The notes: generated from the letters alone by a model not told the origin. Counted from the first letter of the stretch, positions 50,554-60,222 are shown. The stretch: DNA of 64,000 nucleotides from Piscinibacter sp. XHJ-5 (GCF_029855045.1 NZ_CP123228.1:5146001-5210000), one strand, 5' to 3'. Translations and numbers: made by a program.

Positions 50554-53514
50554 GTGTCTTACCCCCCGCCACAGCCCCGCTTCGGGGAATGGGTCCGTAC
50601 CCGGCGCATGGCTCTGGGATTGACCCAACAAGGGCTCGGCGCGCTGGCAAGCTGCTCGGGTCATGCCATTCGCAAGATCGAGGCCGACGAGCGGCGGCCC
50701 TCGGAAGGCCTGGCCGAGCGCCTCGCGGCGCACCTGCAGCTCGACAGCGCCGAGCGCTCGGCGTTCCTTCAGGCTGCCCGTGGACGCGGGGCCGGCGGAC
50801 CCCAGAATGCCGGCGCCGAGCGGCGCGCCCACAGGCCGGATGGAGCGAGCAGGCACGCGATCCCGCGATCCTTGCCCCTTGTCGGCCGGGAACTGCAGCT
50901 CACGCAGATTCGGCAATGGCTTTCCGCGCTGCGCAGTCGCCACGGGCGGGTGGCGCTGGTTGAGGGGGAACCCGGCGCCGGCAAGAGCCGGCTGTTAGCG
51001 GAAGCACTGGAACTGGCCAATCGACTCGAGCTCCCGGCGATCGCCACGAAGTGCTTCGAGATCGAAATTGGGATTCCCTACTATGCCCTGGTCCGGCTGC
51101 TCGAAGACGCGGCTGGCCAGGCGGGATCGGCACTGCTGCAGGGGCTGCAGCCTCTGTCTCGAGCCGAGATCGCCGCGATCGCCCCGACGCTCGCGCATCG
51201 GCTCGAACCGCTGCCCGAACTGTCCGCCGCCTTTCCCGAAGCGCGGCGGGTGAGGCTCTTCGCCGCGATCGAAGAGCTGTGCGATGCGCTGGCCGGCTCA
51301 CGCGGACTGGTGGTCGCTGTGGACGACTATCAGTGGATTGACGGCGCAAGTATGCAGGCCTTGCACAGCATGGCGCGGCATACGGCCGCGGCGCCTCGAC
51401 TGCTGCTCATCGGTTCGCGGACGGAGGACTTCAGCACCGACGGTGACGCGGCGCATGGCCGCGCCTCGTTGAAGGAGCTGGAGCACACCGAGCTCCTGTC
51501 GCTCGGCCGCCTCGATCCTCGGCAGGTCCGCGAGCTGCTCGAGCGGATGCTGGACGAGCCGGTCGAGCAGGCGCTGGTCGACCGGCTTTACGCGGAGTCC
51601 GAAGGCAATCCGTTCTTCCTGCGCGAAATGCTTCCGCTGGTGCTGAACGGCACGGCAAGCGCGACCAGCGGAGCGGGGCCTACGCGCCTCCTGCCCGCCT
51701 CCCTTCAAACGGCAGTCCAGCGACGCCTCCAGGGGCTGGGGCCCGGAGCGCGCAGCTTGCTGGATGCCGCTTCGGTGCTCGGCCGCCGATTCCGGTTCGA
51801 GCTGCTGGCCGCGATCTCGCTGCTCGCGCAAGGCGCGGCACTCAACACCCTGGACGAGCTGATTCGGTTCGGGTGGCTGGTCGAGGACGACGACGGTGTC
51901 CACTACGACTTCCCGCACGACAAGCTGCGCGAGGCGGTGTACCAGGACATGTCCGCGGCGCGCCGCACATCGATCCACCGCCGCGTCGCGGAGCACCTCG
52001 CCCTCGACCCGGAGATGGCGGACGGCAGGCAGGCCGCCGTGATTGCGGAGCACGCCGAGGCGGCGGGCTTGTGGTCGCTCGCCGTCGACCAGCGCACGCG
52101 CGCGGGCGAACAGGCGGAGCGGGTGTTGGGCCTGCGCGAGGCGGAAAGCCATTACACGTCCGCGATTGCGCATTGCCTAGCTCATGCCGGGTTCGTCCCG
52201 GCGCCGGCACGCGTCGACCTGCTGGAGCGCCGTGGCGCCGTCCGCGCGCTGATGTCCGATGTGGACGCCGCTGCGGCGGACCTGCGTGCGGCCATCTCGG
52301 AAACCGAGCCCGCGGGCCTGGTATCCCGGCGAGTGCGCCTGCTCACGATCCTCGGAATGACGTTTCAGCGCGCCGACCGGTACGCCGAGGGTGTCACCGC
52401 GCTCCAAAAGGCCCTGGCGCTGGCGCGCGCATCACACGACCACTCCGCTGCAGCGCTGGCCAGCTACTGGCTCGGAGATATCGCATGGACCCTCGAACGC
52501 AACGATGAGGCTCGGCAGCACTTCGACGAAGTCATGCGCGCATCGCGTGCATACGATCTCGACGATGGCCTGCTCGCCAAGGCGTATCACGGCGTCGCCG
52601 AAGTGGCTTCCCTCGACGCGAGGCCGGTTGTCGCGTTCCGCGACTTCGAGGTCTCGCTTCGGCTTGCACGCGCGCTGGGCGACAGGTTTCAGCAATGCGA
52701 GAACCTGTCGGTGATGGGCTGGATGCACCTGGGACCGCATGGCGACGCCGACTACGCGAGCGCGTTCGCCGAATTCGACCGCTGCCTTGAAATCGCCACG
52801 CAGGCCGACATGCCATGGTTCGTGATCCCGTGCGAACTCGGGCGTGCCGTGGGCTTGGCGGCCCTCGGTCGCTTCCGCGAGGCTCTGGCGGGCTTCGACG
52901 GCGTCCTGGCGATGGTGCAGGAGGCGGGCATTCCGCGTTGGGAGGCGGCGGCGCAGACCTGGCTGGCGTGGTGCCGGGTGGAGATGGAGAGGTACGCCGA
53001 GGCGCTGGAGCACGTGCGCCGCGCGAGGGCCTGCATCGACGCCGCGGGCGTCTCCTTCTTCTCGCATCTCCTGCCCGGTATCGAAACGACGGCGTTGTCG
53101 CGCCTGGGGCGCGCTTATGAAGCGAGTGATCCCGCGGACGATGTCGAGAACGCCCGGCGCGCCCTGCTCGGCTACGCCGTTCTGAGCGGCCTGCTGGCGC
53201 GCATGGAATGGCTCCATGCGCGAGGGCAAACGAGCGACTTTCCGTCGACGCTGGCAGACCTGGAGCACGTCGGCTCCGATCGTCAGCTTCCCGAGGCGGT
53301 CGCACTCGCAAAATACTGGCGTGCGCAGGCGGCGTGCGCCGCCGGCGACCGTTCGGCTGCCGTGGCGATTGCGCGCGAAACCCTGATCGGGCTGCGGCAC
53401 GAAAGCCGCTTCTCGATTCGACTGGCGCTTTTGCGGCTGGTCTTCGCCGCGGGACATACGACCGAGCAGGAGGCACGAACCCTGCGAGAGATGGAATCGC
53501 GCCTGACCGACTGA
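50554..53514 (+). CDS. XRE-HTH / STAND ATPase / TPR transcriptional regulator A
   Basis: A 986-residue regulator. An XRE-type HTH (residues about 10-66: GEWVRTRRMALGLTQQGLGA, HAIRKIEADERRPSEGLAER) is followed by PLVGRELQL and an ATPase with P-loop GEPGAGKS (138-145), Walker B GLVVAVDDYQWIDGASMQAL, and the STAND sensor segment LYAESEGNPFFLREML. The C-terminal 550 residues are TPR-like helical repeats. The GTG start has GGGAGG seven bases upstream. It is tail-to-tail with a close paralogue. A target may be the divergent gene or the secreted operon behind it. Confidence 0.9.
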   Translation: MSYPPPQPRFGEWVRTRRMALGLTQQGLGALASCSGHAIRKIEADERRPSEGLAERLAAHLQLDSAERSAFLQAARGRGAGGPQNAGAERRAHRPDGASRHAIPRSLPLVGRELQLTQIRQWLSALRSRHGRVALVEGEPGAGKSRLLAEALELANRLELPAIATKCFEIEIGIPYYALVRLLEDAAGQAGSALLQGLQPLSRAEIAAIAPTLAHRLEPLPELSAAFPEARRVRLFAAIEELCDALAGSRGLVVAVDDYQWIDGASMQALHSMARHTAAAPRLLLIGSRTEDFSTDGDAAHGRASLKELEHTELLSLGRLDPRQVRELLERMLDEPVEQALVDRLYAESEGNPFFLREMLPLVLNGTASATSGAGPTRLLPASLQTAVQRRLQGLGPGARSLLDAASVLGRRFRFELLAAISLLAQGAALNTLDELIRFGWLVEDDDGVHYDFPHDKLREAVYQDMSAARRTSIHRRVAEHLALDPEMADGRQAAVIAEHAEAAGLWSLAVDQRTRAGEQAERVLGLREAESHYTSAIAHCLAHAGFVPAPARVDLLERRGAVRALMSDVDAAAADLRAAISETEPAGLVSRRVRLLTILGMTFQRADRYAEGVTALQKALALARASHDHSAAALASYWLGDIAWTLERNDEARQHFDEVMRASRAYDLDDGLLAKAYHGVAEVASLDARPVVAFRDFEVSLRLARALGDRFQQCENLSVMGWMHLGPHGDADYASAFAEFDRCLEIATQADMPWFVIPCELGRAVGLAALGRFREALAGFDGVLAMVQEAGIPRWEAAAQTWLAWCRVEMERYAEALEHVRRARACIDAAGVSFFSHLLPGIETTALSRLGRAYEASDPADDVENARRALLGYAVLSGLLARMEWLHARGQTSDFPSTLADLEHVGSDRQLPEAVALAKYWRAQAACAAGDRSAAVAIARETLIGLRHESRFSIRLALLRLVFAAGHTTEQEARTLREMESRLTD

Positions 53515-53552
53515 CCATCCGACCGCCTGACTGCTGCGGACGGCCCGGCGAA

Positions 53553-56500
53553 CTAGCAGGCACCCTGGCTTTCCCGATCCCCCGGGTCCGGGGGATGACC
53601 CTGCCGAGCGGGCGTGCCGCAGCCACCATCGCGGCGCGCCGCCATGCTGACCTCCATTTCCCGCAGGACGGCAGCCTCCGCCTCGGTACGCCCACCGGAC
53701 AGGCGCACGACGAGTCTCGACAACGCGAGACGCAGCGAGAATCGGCTTTGCAATGGCATCGCCGCAAGGAGGTTGCGAGCGCTCTGGAGGGCGGCGGTGA
53801 CGTCGCCCTGCGCGGCGGCAGCCACCGCCTGCCAATACTTCGCCTGCACGACCATCTCGGGAATCCCGCGCTCGACTCCGAGGGCCTGAAGCTCCGCGGC
53901 CGTCGCCAGCACGGCCGCGGTTTTCCCTTGCGCATGGAGCCACTCGATCCTTGCCAGGACACCCCCCATCACCGCGTAGCCGAGCCGGGTGCGTTTCCAG
54001 CGGGCGATGTCGTCGGCCAGATCTGGCGCTTCGTCCACCCGCCCGAGGCGCACCAGTGCCATCGTCTCGATGGACGGAAGGAGTTGCGAAAAGAAGGAGA
54101 CGCCCGCCGATTCGATCCGCAGGCGCGCGAGGCGCACGTGCTCCAGCGCGCTTTCGGGCATCTCCATTTCGAGCCGGCACCACGACAGGCATATCTCCGC
54201 CACGGCCTCCCAGCGCGGCATCCCGATCTTGTGGACGACGGACTCGACCGCCTCGAAGCACGCCTGCGCCTGCTCGAAACGTCCCAGAGACGACAGGATC
54301 ACAGCCCGTCCGAGGCCGCACGGCAGAACGCACCAGGCGAAGTCGGCCTGCTTCGCGACTTCCATGCAGCGGTCGAATACGGCGAGCGCCTGCGCGTACT
54401 CCCCGCTGCCGTGAAGTCCCATGTGCATCCAACCCATCATGGAAAGGTTTTCGCACTGCTGGAACCTGTCACCCAGCTCGCACGAAAGCCGCAGCGAGAT
54501 GTCGAAGTTTTCAAACGCCACGAGAGGTCGAGCATCCAGCGACGCGACTTCCGCTTGGCCATGGTACGCCTTGGCCAGCATGCTCTTGCCCAGGCCGTGC
54601 GCTCGACATGCGTTCATCACTTCCTCGAAGTAGCGCCCTGCCTCATCGTTGCGCTCGAGGGTCCATGCGATGTCGCCCAGCCAATAATTGGCCAATGCCA
54701 CCGCCGCGTGATCCTGCGCGGCGCGTGCTGACGAAAGCGAATCCTCGAGCGCGGCGATTCCCTCGGCGTAACGATCTGCCCGCTGGAAGGTCATTCCGAG
54801 AATCGTAAGCAAGCGCTGTCGAGCAGCCGCCATGCCGTTGCGCTCGCTTTCCGCGATGGCCTCGCGAAGGTCTGCAGCGCCGGAGTCAACATCCGACAAC
54901 AAGGCGCGAACGGCCCCACGGCGCTCGAGCAGGTCGATCCGAACGGCGTGGGTGCTGGCAAGACGATGAGCGGCACAGTGGTAGAGCGCAGCGGTGTAGT
55001 GGGTCTCGGCCGTGCGAAGGCCGAGAAGCTTCTGCGCATGATCGCCGGCCATCGTGCGCTGCTCCATGGCGAGCGCCCACGACCCGGCCGCTTCGGCATG
55101 CTCCGCGACGACCGCGGCCTGCGCGCTGGTCTTGCCGGCGGCATGCGTCATGTGCTCCGCGACTCGCCGGTGGAGCGACCTGCGCCGTGCCCTGGACAGC
55201 TCCTGGTACACCGATTCGCGCAGCTTGTCGTGCGCGAAGTCGTAGTGGACACCGTCGTCGTCCTCGACCAGCCAGCCATGCCGGATCAGCTCGTCCAGCG
55301 CGTCGAGCGCGGCATCCTCGGCGAGTTGCGATGCTCCCCGCAGCAGATCGAAATCGAAGCGCCGCCCCAGCACCGATGCGGCATTCAGCATGTCGCGCGT
55401 CGCGGGGCTCAGTCCGCCGAGTCGCCGTTGCACCGCCGTATGGAGGGTGGCAGGCAGCACGCGGCTTGCCCGCGCGCCCGCCATCAGGGTCGACGGCGAG
55501 GTGGATGGCTCGGGATCGAGAACGACATGCAGCATCTCGCGCAGGAAGAACGGATTGCCCGCGCTCTCGGCGTAAAGCCGTTCGACCGTAGCCCGATCGG
55601 CGGCCTGTCCCAGCAGTGCCTCGAGCAGCGCGCCGACATCGCCGCGACTCAAGCGGGAGAGCGTCATCGGCTCGGCGTGCTCCAGTTCGTTCAGCGCGGA
55701 CAGGGAGCGCGCGAAGTCCGGTTCCGTCCTGGGGCTCTCCACGCGCGACGCGATAACCAGCATCAGTGCGGACACGCCCGCATGGCGTGCGATGCTGTGC
55801 AGCGCTTGCGCGCTCATGCCATCCAGCCATTGACAGTCGTCCACGGCCACCACCAGCCCGCGTGGAGCCGCGAGGGCATCGAACAGCTCGTCGATGGCGG
55901 CGAACAGCCTGACCTGCCGTGCCTCCGGAAACGCGTTGGATAGCTCCGGCAGCGGCTGCAGGCGAGGTGCGAGGGCCGGGGCGATCGCAGACAGCTCGCC
56001 GCGTGAGATGTCCTGCAGCCCGCCCAGCCGCACGTCGCCCAGCTGGTCCGCGGCCGCCTGCACCAGCTTCACCAGAGCGCAGTACGGAACGCCCGTCTCG
56101 ATCTCGAAGCACTTGGTCTTGACGACCGGCAGCTCCAGCTGGGCGGCGAGCTCGACGGTCTCGGTCAGCATGCGGCTCTTGCCACCACCCGGCTCGCCGG
56201 TCACCAGCACCACGCGGCCGCTGCGCGTCCGCAGCTGTGCCAGCCATCCGCGCAAGCGTGCCAGCTCCGGTTCACGACCCACGAGCGGGAGGATCTGCGG
56301 CCACGCCAGCGCGCTCGCCCCGTGGCTGCCACGGGCCGGCGAAACCGTGCCGGGCACTAGGGCCGGGTGCCCGGGATGGCCGCGGGACGCAGCAAGGAAA
56401 CGGCCGCGATCCGCGCTGCCAAGCTGCAGGTGCGACGCCAGCCGCTGGGCCAGCCTTTCGGAAGGTTGCCGCTCCCCCGCTTCGATCTTGCGGATGGCGT

Positions 56501-56606
56501 GGGACGAGCAGCTGACCCGCTCGCCGAGCTGTTGCTGCGTCAGCCCGAGCGCAAGACGCTCGCTGCGGACCCATTCTCCAAAGCTTCGCGCGGCTGGCGG
56601 CACCAC
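53553..56606 (-). CDS. XRE-HTH / STAND ATPase / TPR transcriptional regulator B
   Basis: A 1017-residue paralogue of regulator A with the same layout: HTH at about 10-66 (LALGLTQQQLGERVSCSSHA), P-loop GEPGGGKS (137-144), Walker B GLVVAVDDCQWLDGMSAQAL, LYAESAGNPFFLREML, then TPR-like repeats. I place the start at the GTG at 56606, which has GGAGG six bases upstream and aligns with regulator A. The longest open frame extends to a GTG at 56675. It is divergent from the GDSL lipoprotein. Confidence 0.9.
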   Translation of the reverse strand: MVPPAARSFGEWVRSERLALGLTQQQLGERVSCSSHAIRKIEAGERQPSERLAQRLASHLQLGSADRGRFLAASRGHPGHPALVPGTVSPARGSHGASALAWPQILPLVGREPELARLRGWLAQLRTRSGRVVLVTGEPGGGKSRMLTETVELAAQLELPVVKTKCFEIETGVPYCALVKLVQAAADQLGDVRLGGLQDISRGELSAIAPALAPRLQPLPELSNAFPEARQVRLFAAIDELFDALAAPRGLVVAVDDCQWLDGMSAQALHSIARHAGVSALMLVIASRVESPRTEPDFARSLSALNELEHAEPMTLSRLSRGDVGALLEALLGQAADRATVERLYAESAGNPFFLREMLHVVLDPEPSTSPSTLMAGARASRVLPATLHTAVQRRLGGLSPATRDMLNAASVLGRRFDFDLLRGASQLAEDAALDALDELIRHGWLVEDDDGVHYDFAHDKLRESVYQELSRARRRSLHRRVAEHMTHAAGKTSAQAAVVAEHAEAAGSWALAMEQRTMAGDHAQKLLGLRTAETHYTAALYHCAAHRLASTHAVRIDLLERRGAVRALLSDVDSGAADLREAIAESERNGMAAARQRLLTILGMTFQRADRYAEGIAALEDSLSSARAAQDHAAVALANYWLGDIAWTLERNDEAGRYFEEVMNACRAHGLGKSMLAKAYHGQAEVASLDARPLVAFENFDISLRLSCELGDRFQQCENLSMMGWMHMGLHGSGEYAQALAVFDRCMEVAKQADFAWCVLPCGLGRAVILSSLGRFEQAQACFEAVESVVHKIGMPRWEAVAEICLSWCRLEMEMPESALEHVRLARLRIESAGVSFFSQLLPSIETMALVRLGRVDEAPDLADDIARWKRTRLGYAVMGGVLARIEWLHAQGKTAAVLATAAELQALGVERGIPEMVVQAKYWQAVAAAAQGDVTAALQSARNLLAAMPLQSRFSLRLALSRLVVRLSGGRTEAEAAVLREMEVSMAARRDGGCGTPARQGHPPDPGDRESQGAC
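53577..53596. terminator. ATCCCCCGG-GT-CCGGGGGAT palindrome between convergent regulators
   Basis: A perfect 9-bp stem in the last codons of regulator B, about 60 bp beyond the stop of regulator A. It could end transcription of regulator A. No U-tract follows, so the role is uncertain. Confidence 0.35.
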
Positions 56607-56687
56607 GAGCGACCTCCAATCGGCTGACGAGTCTACGCCCCGTGGCGACGGCTTCGTAGCGGGGTTCGTGGCCACTTGTCCCGCTGT

Positions 56688-56719
56688 CTGTCACGGGTCC
56701 GGCGCCCGGTTGTCACGCC
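56688..56719 (-). promoter_or_regulatory. Tandem GGCGTGACA box upstream of XRE/STAND regulator B
   Basis: On the minus strand: GGCGTGACAAC (56719-56709), 11-bp spacer, CCCGTGACAG (56697-56688). It matches the layout at 50431-50462, and the bases after it (A[AC]AGCG) also agree. It lies 82 bp upstream of regulator B. Confidence 0.5.
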
Positions 56720-56772
56720 GCGCCGACACCGCCATCGCGTCCTCCGGCCGTCAAATGGCCTGCCGCTCGAGT

Positions 56773-56790
56773 CCCCCGATTCATCGGGGG
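56773..56790. promoter_or_regulatory. CCCCCGAT-TC-ATCGGGGG palindrome
   Basis: A perfect 8-bp inverted repeat in the divergent region between regulator B and the GDSL lipoprotein, 75 bp before the latter. It may be an operator. Confidence 0.4.
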
Positions 56791-56864
56791 CACCCCATGC
56801 GTGCACTGTCCGGCGAGACCCTCGGGTCCGCCGGGGAGCGACCGCCTTTTCAAGGAGAGGAATC

Positions 56865-58538
56865 GTGAAACTGATTACTGCAAAGGTGTTCCACGGGGTT
56901 TGGCCTACCTCCATCGGCCGATCCGCGGCGTTGCCCCTCGTCGTCGCCATGGCTGCCCTCGCCGCATGCGGCGGCGGAGGAAGCGACGTGGCCGAACCGG
57001 CTTCCACCGAGTCGACGTCGAGAACCGTGCAAGCGGCTGCTGTCACCGGAGGCATCCAGATTGCGCTGCAGCCGGACAACGTCATCGGCGCCGGCTACAA
57101 CGCGGAAACGCATCGGTATGAGGCCTCATTCATCCGAAGCACGCTGACGGCGCCGACGCACCGGAAGATGATCGCCGACGTGTGCAGCTTCGGGGAGACC
57201 GTGTCGGTCGAGGTGGAAACCGCCGACGAGGCCAAGCCGTGTAACGTGCGGACGCTGTCGGTGCGCACCCTGCCGCAAGGCGTCAGCTCGCTCGTGCTCG
57301 CTCTGACCGGTCCTCACCCGGTGCTCCCCGGAGGGTCCATCGAGATCGAGAAGTTCACCGTCGTCACCGAAGCGTTCCGAGGCGACGGCACCTGCATTCC
57401 GAAGAACCGCAATCGGCCTCCGGTGCGCAAGGTCACCGACTGTCGACACTCGTTCTCGGTGCCGCTGCCCTCCAATCCGCTGGGCCTTGCGGAGCACGCC
57501 ATCAAGGCGGAGGCCTTCAGCGGGACGAGCGTCGTTCAGACGGCCTCGGTGCCGGTAAAGGTTCCGAAACGTGTTCCGTTGATCGTCTCCGTGGGCGACT
57601 CCTACGCCTCAGGCGAAGGGAACCCCGACAGGCCAGGCGCCTCGCTGGCCGGCTCGGTGTTCTACGGACAGAACTGCTTCACGGATACGTCCCAGATGTA
57701 CAAGTTCGATAGAAAGCCCGAGATGGCGAGGAAGCCCGTCTGGTACGACGCACGCGATCATCGATCGCTCAAGTCGGCCCCTGCCCTGGCGGCCAAGAAG
57801 ATCCAGAAGGACTGGCCGTATGCAGTCTTCCTGTCATTCGCCAAGTCCGGGGCCAAGGTCGACGGGATCGTGGAGCAATTGCGGCAGGTGAGAGAGACCG
57901 TCGGCGACCACCGCATCGATGCGCTCCTCGTCTCGGCCGGCGGCAACGACGCGGGCTTCGCCGATATCCTCGCCGCACTGACGACCAACATATTCGGTGG
58001 AGCGCAACCACTGAATTCGTTCATGGAGAAGCTGCTGCAGCTGCGTGACGCGGAATACCCGAAGCTGGCGCCTGCGCTTGACGGCCTGCAGATCGGCCAC
58101 GTGCTCATGACCGAGTACCCGGGCCGCCTCTTCAACAACGCATCGGGCCAGCCGGCTCATGGCTGCGAGGTGTTCGAAGACGCGACGACCGGGGTGTTCG
58201 ACGTCACGGCGCAGGAAGCGGGCTACTTCAACACCATGGGAGATCTGCTCAACAGTGAGATCGGCATCCTCGTCGAGCGACGGAATGCGGCCCTTAGGCA
58301 ACTGGGGCAGCCGGCCAACTGGCGGCGCATCGGCGGCCTGGCCGAGCTTTTCGACCGGCACGGGTACTGCTCCACGGCCGTCAAATACTACCGATGGGCA
58401 GAAGACTCCTGCGATCAACAGGGCGATTTCGATGGGACGATGCATCCGAACGAGGCAGGTTCCGCAGCGATCGCCAATGAGATCGAGAAGGAACTGCGGC
58501 TGGTCATGCCGGACCTGCGTGAGGGCACCGTCAAATAG
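56865..58538 (+). CDS. GDSL/SGNH-family hydrolase, lipoprotein
   Basis: A 557-residue surface lipoprotein esterase or lipase-like enzyme. The lipobox is ALAACGGGG. After a 200-residue N-terminal beta-rich domain comes the SGNH fold: block I IVSVGDSYASGEGN (nucleophile Ser), block III VSAGGNDAGF, and block V DGTMHPNEAGS with the catalytic Asp and His. The substrate is unknown. The GTG start has AAGGAGAGG upstream. It is divergent from XRE/STAND regulator B, a likely controller. Confidence 0.88.
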   Translation: MKLITAKVFHGVWPTSIGRSAALPLVVAMAALAACGGGGSDVAEPASTESTSRTVQAAAVTGGIQIALQPDNVIGAGYNAETHRYEASFIRSTLTAPTHRKMIADVCSFGETVSVEVETADEAKPCNVRTLSVRTLPQGVSSLVLALTGPHPVLPGGSIEIEKFTVVTEAFRGDGTCIPKNRNRPPVRKVTDCRHSFSVPLPSNPLGLAEHAIKAEAFSGTSVVQTASVPVKVPKRVPLIVSVGDSYASGEGNPDRPGASLAGSVFYGQNCFTDTSQMYKFDRKPEMARKPVWYDARDHRSLKSAPALAAKKIQKDWPYAVFLSFAKSGAKVDGIVEQLRQVRETVGDHRIDALLVSAGGNDAGFADILAALTTNIFGGAQPLNSFMEKLLQLRDAEYPKLAPALDGLQIGHVLMTEYPGRLFNNASGQPAHGCEVFEDATTGVFDVTAQEAGYFNTMGDLLNSEIGILVERRNAALRQLGQPANWRRIGGLAELFDRHGYCSTAVKYYRWAEDSCDQQGDFDGTMHPNEAGSAAIANEIEKELRLVMPDLREGTVK

Positions 58539-58714
58539 GCCTCGTTGCTCGAATCCGCCGATTCTCGCGCGCGCGTCCGGAACGTACCGCTCCGGTGCTG
58601 CACGCGCTTGGTCGGCGGATCGTCGCGGTGCTCGACCGTCCAGCGCGACCGCGGGCAACGCTGGCAGCACGCGCGTATGCTGCCGTGCGTTGGACCGCAC
58701 CTCATTCGTCAGCG

Positions 58715-59137
58715 TCTCTTCCACACTCATCCACGGCTCCTGCCATGGCGGAAACATCCGGTTCGAGCTCAGCTGGGAGCCCGAGGCCGGGGAGATACCC
58801 GCGCGGGCTTGCGGTTGCACCTTCTGCCAGAAGCATGGAGGCGTGTGGACGTCATGTCCCACCGGCACTCTCTCCGTCGAGGTGGCACATCCCACCCGCG
58901 TCAGTCACTACACCTTCGGTACGAAGACTGCGCTTTGACGTCTGCGGCACCCGCGGAGCGGTGCGGTCGTCACGAGCGAGATCGATGGGACCGCCTACGC
59001 CGGTCAACGTCAACTTCGAGGACGTGGACCCGGCGCGGCTGCGACGAACACCCGGGCGCTTCGACGGAGAGGATGAGGCCAGCCGCCTAGCCCGCAGGGC
59101 CCCGAACTGGATCCCGCGCGTGCGCTTCACGGGTTAG
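58715..59137 (+). pseudogene. GFA-family (CENP-V/GFA) enzyme, frameshifted
   Basis: The frame reads HGSCHGGNIRFELSWEPEAG, RACGCTFCQKHGGVWTSCP and VSHYTFGTKTA, the zinc-binding GFA core, but the first CxCG has become CHGG. The sequence then needs frame changes to continue as FDVCGTRGAVR, VNVNFEDVDPARLRRTPGRF and DGEDEASRLARRAPNWIPRV to the stop at 59137. Several indels are needed, so it is dead. Confidence 0.75.
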
Positions 59138-60109
59138 TTGTTTGCAAACGATGCTTCAGTCTTCGATGCCTGGGACGCGTGGGAGTACGAGCTTCTCGGC
59201 GCCTGGCGAACGATGTGCAAGACTGGTTCGGGTCGCTCGGCTCGGATAAGGTGCTCGTCGAAGTCGGCCGGCTGCGGTCCCATGCCGATGGCGACCCGGC
59301 TTGTGGCCACGACTTCTTGTCTTCTCGGCCGTGGCTCCCGACGGGCAACGTCTTCGGTCGTTGATCAACCGGACTACGCTGCAGATGCCCCGAGAGGCGG
59401 CGGCATGGAGGATCGTGCATGCCCACCTCTCGCTACCCGTTGACGGTGTGTCGAAGAAGGCACTGCTCGAACGCCGCTGACGGAGGGCAGCGTGGCACCT
59501 TCGGGTAGCGCTTGAGGAAGGGCGCAGCGTATCGACTGCCCGGAACGTCCGTTGGCGGATAGCGGCCGCTCGCGGATGACCGCACCTGGCCGGCTTGAGG
59601 CCGCCAGTTTTTCAAGGCGACCAGCCGCTAAGCCTCAGAGAGCTGTCGGCGAACGATCCAGCAGCCACTGTGCCGCTGTCGTCAGGTCAGCGGTCGATCG
59701 CTCCATCTACTGGATCGAGCGTTTCCAACTTTCCAACCGATGGTCAGGCTGCAGTTGGCGACGCACAGTTGGTCGGCGCAAAGCGGCCCTAGCAGCGTCC
59801 CCACGAAGCAGGTCAAGCGAGCACGACAGTGAAGCGTGAAACCGAGTGGGTCAGCTTCTGAGCGGGAGTGGGCCAGGTGCGGTGAGCGTTGAGACGCTGG
59901 GGCGCCAATTAGCGTTGCGACCCGAGGGTGTGCGCTTCATCGGCATGTACTTGCGTTGCTTCATGCGATGCGCCGGCACTGGCGAACCGGCTTGCGCATT
60001 CGTTCGCAAGGATGAAGTGCCTTCGAGCCGGACAAGCAGGGATCGAGGCCATCACCAGCGTCCTTGCCATGCGCGCGAACGAGATCGTCAAAGGCGATTC
60101 GCATCGCGA

Positions 60110-60143
60110 CACCAAGTGGTCTTGAGGTCAAGATGACTTGGTG
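60110..60143. repeat. 34-bp imperfect palindrome
   Basis: Left arm CACCAAGTGGTCTTGA, centre GG, right arm TCAAGATGACTTGGTG. The arms are reverse complements except for two internal bases. It overlaps the first copy of the 20-bp direct repeat. Confidence 0.55.
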
Positions 60144-60202
60144 AAGTCACGCAACCCACATCATCAAGACGAGCCTCCGCCCCAATGAGAGCTTCGCTCT
60201 AC

Positions 60203-60222
60203 GAGGTCAAGATGACTTGGTG
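60203..60222 (+). repeat. Second copy of a 20-bp direct repeat
   Basis: GAGGTCAAGATGACTTGGTG, identical to 60124-60143, with starts 79 bp apart. Only the first copy is part of a palindrome. Confidence 0.6.

Noticed and set aside
19881..59137. Explaining all broken genes as sequencing errors
   Set aside because: Several have large deletions and missing termini (P450, exbB/exbD, LysR, TctC/GST), which base-calling errors cannot create. Single-indel cases such as the GNAT and AraC could still be errors.
59433..59615. Minus-strand ORF with SRYAAPFLKRYPKV, LysR-like
   Set aside because: The similarity spans about 15 residues only; noted in the stretch description but not called as a pseudogene.
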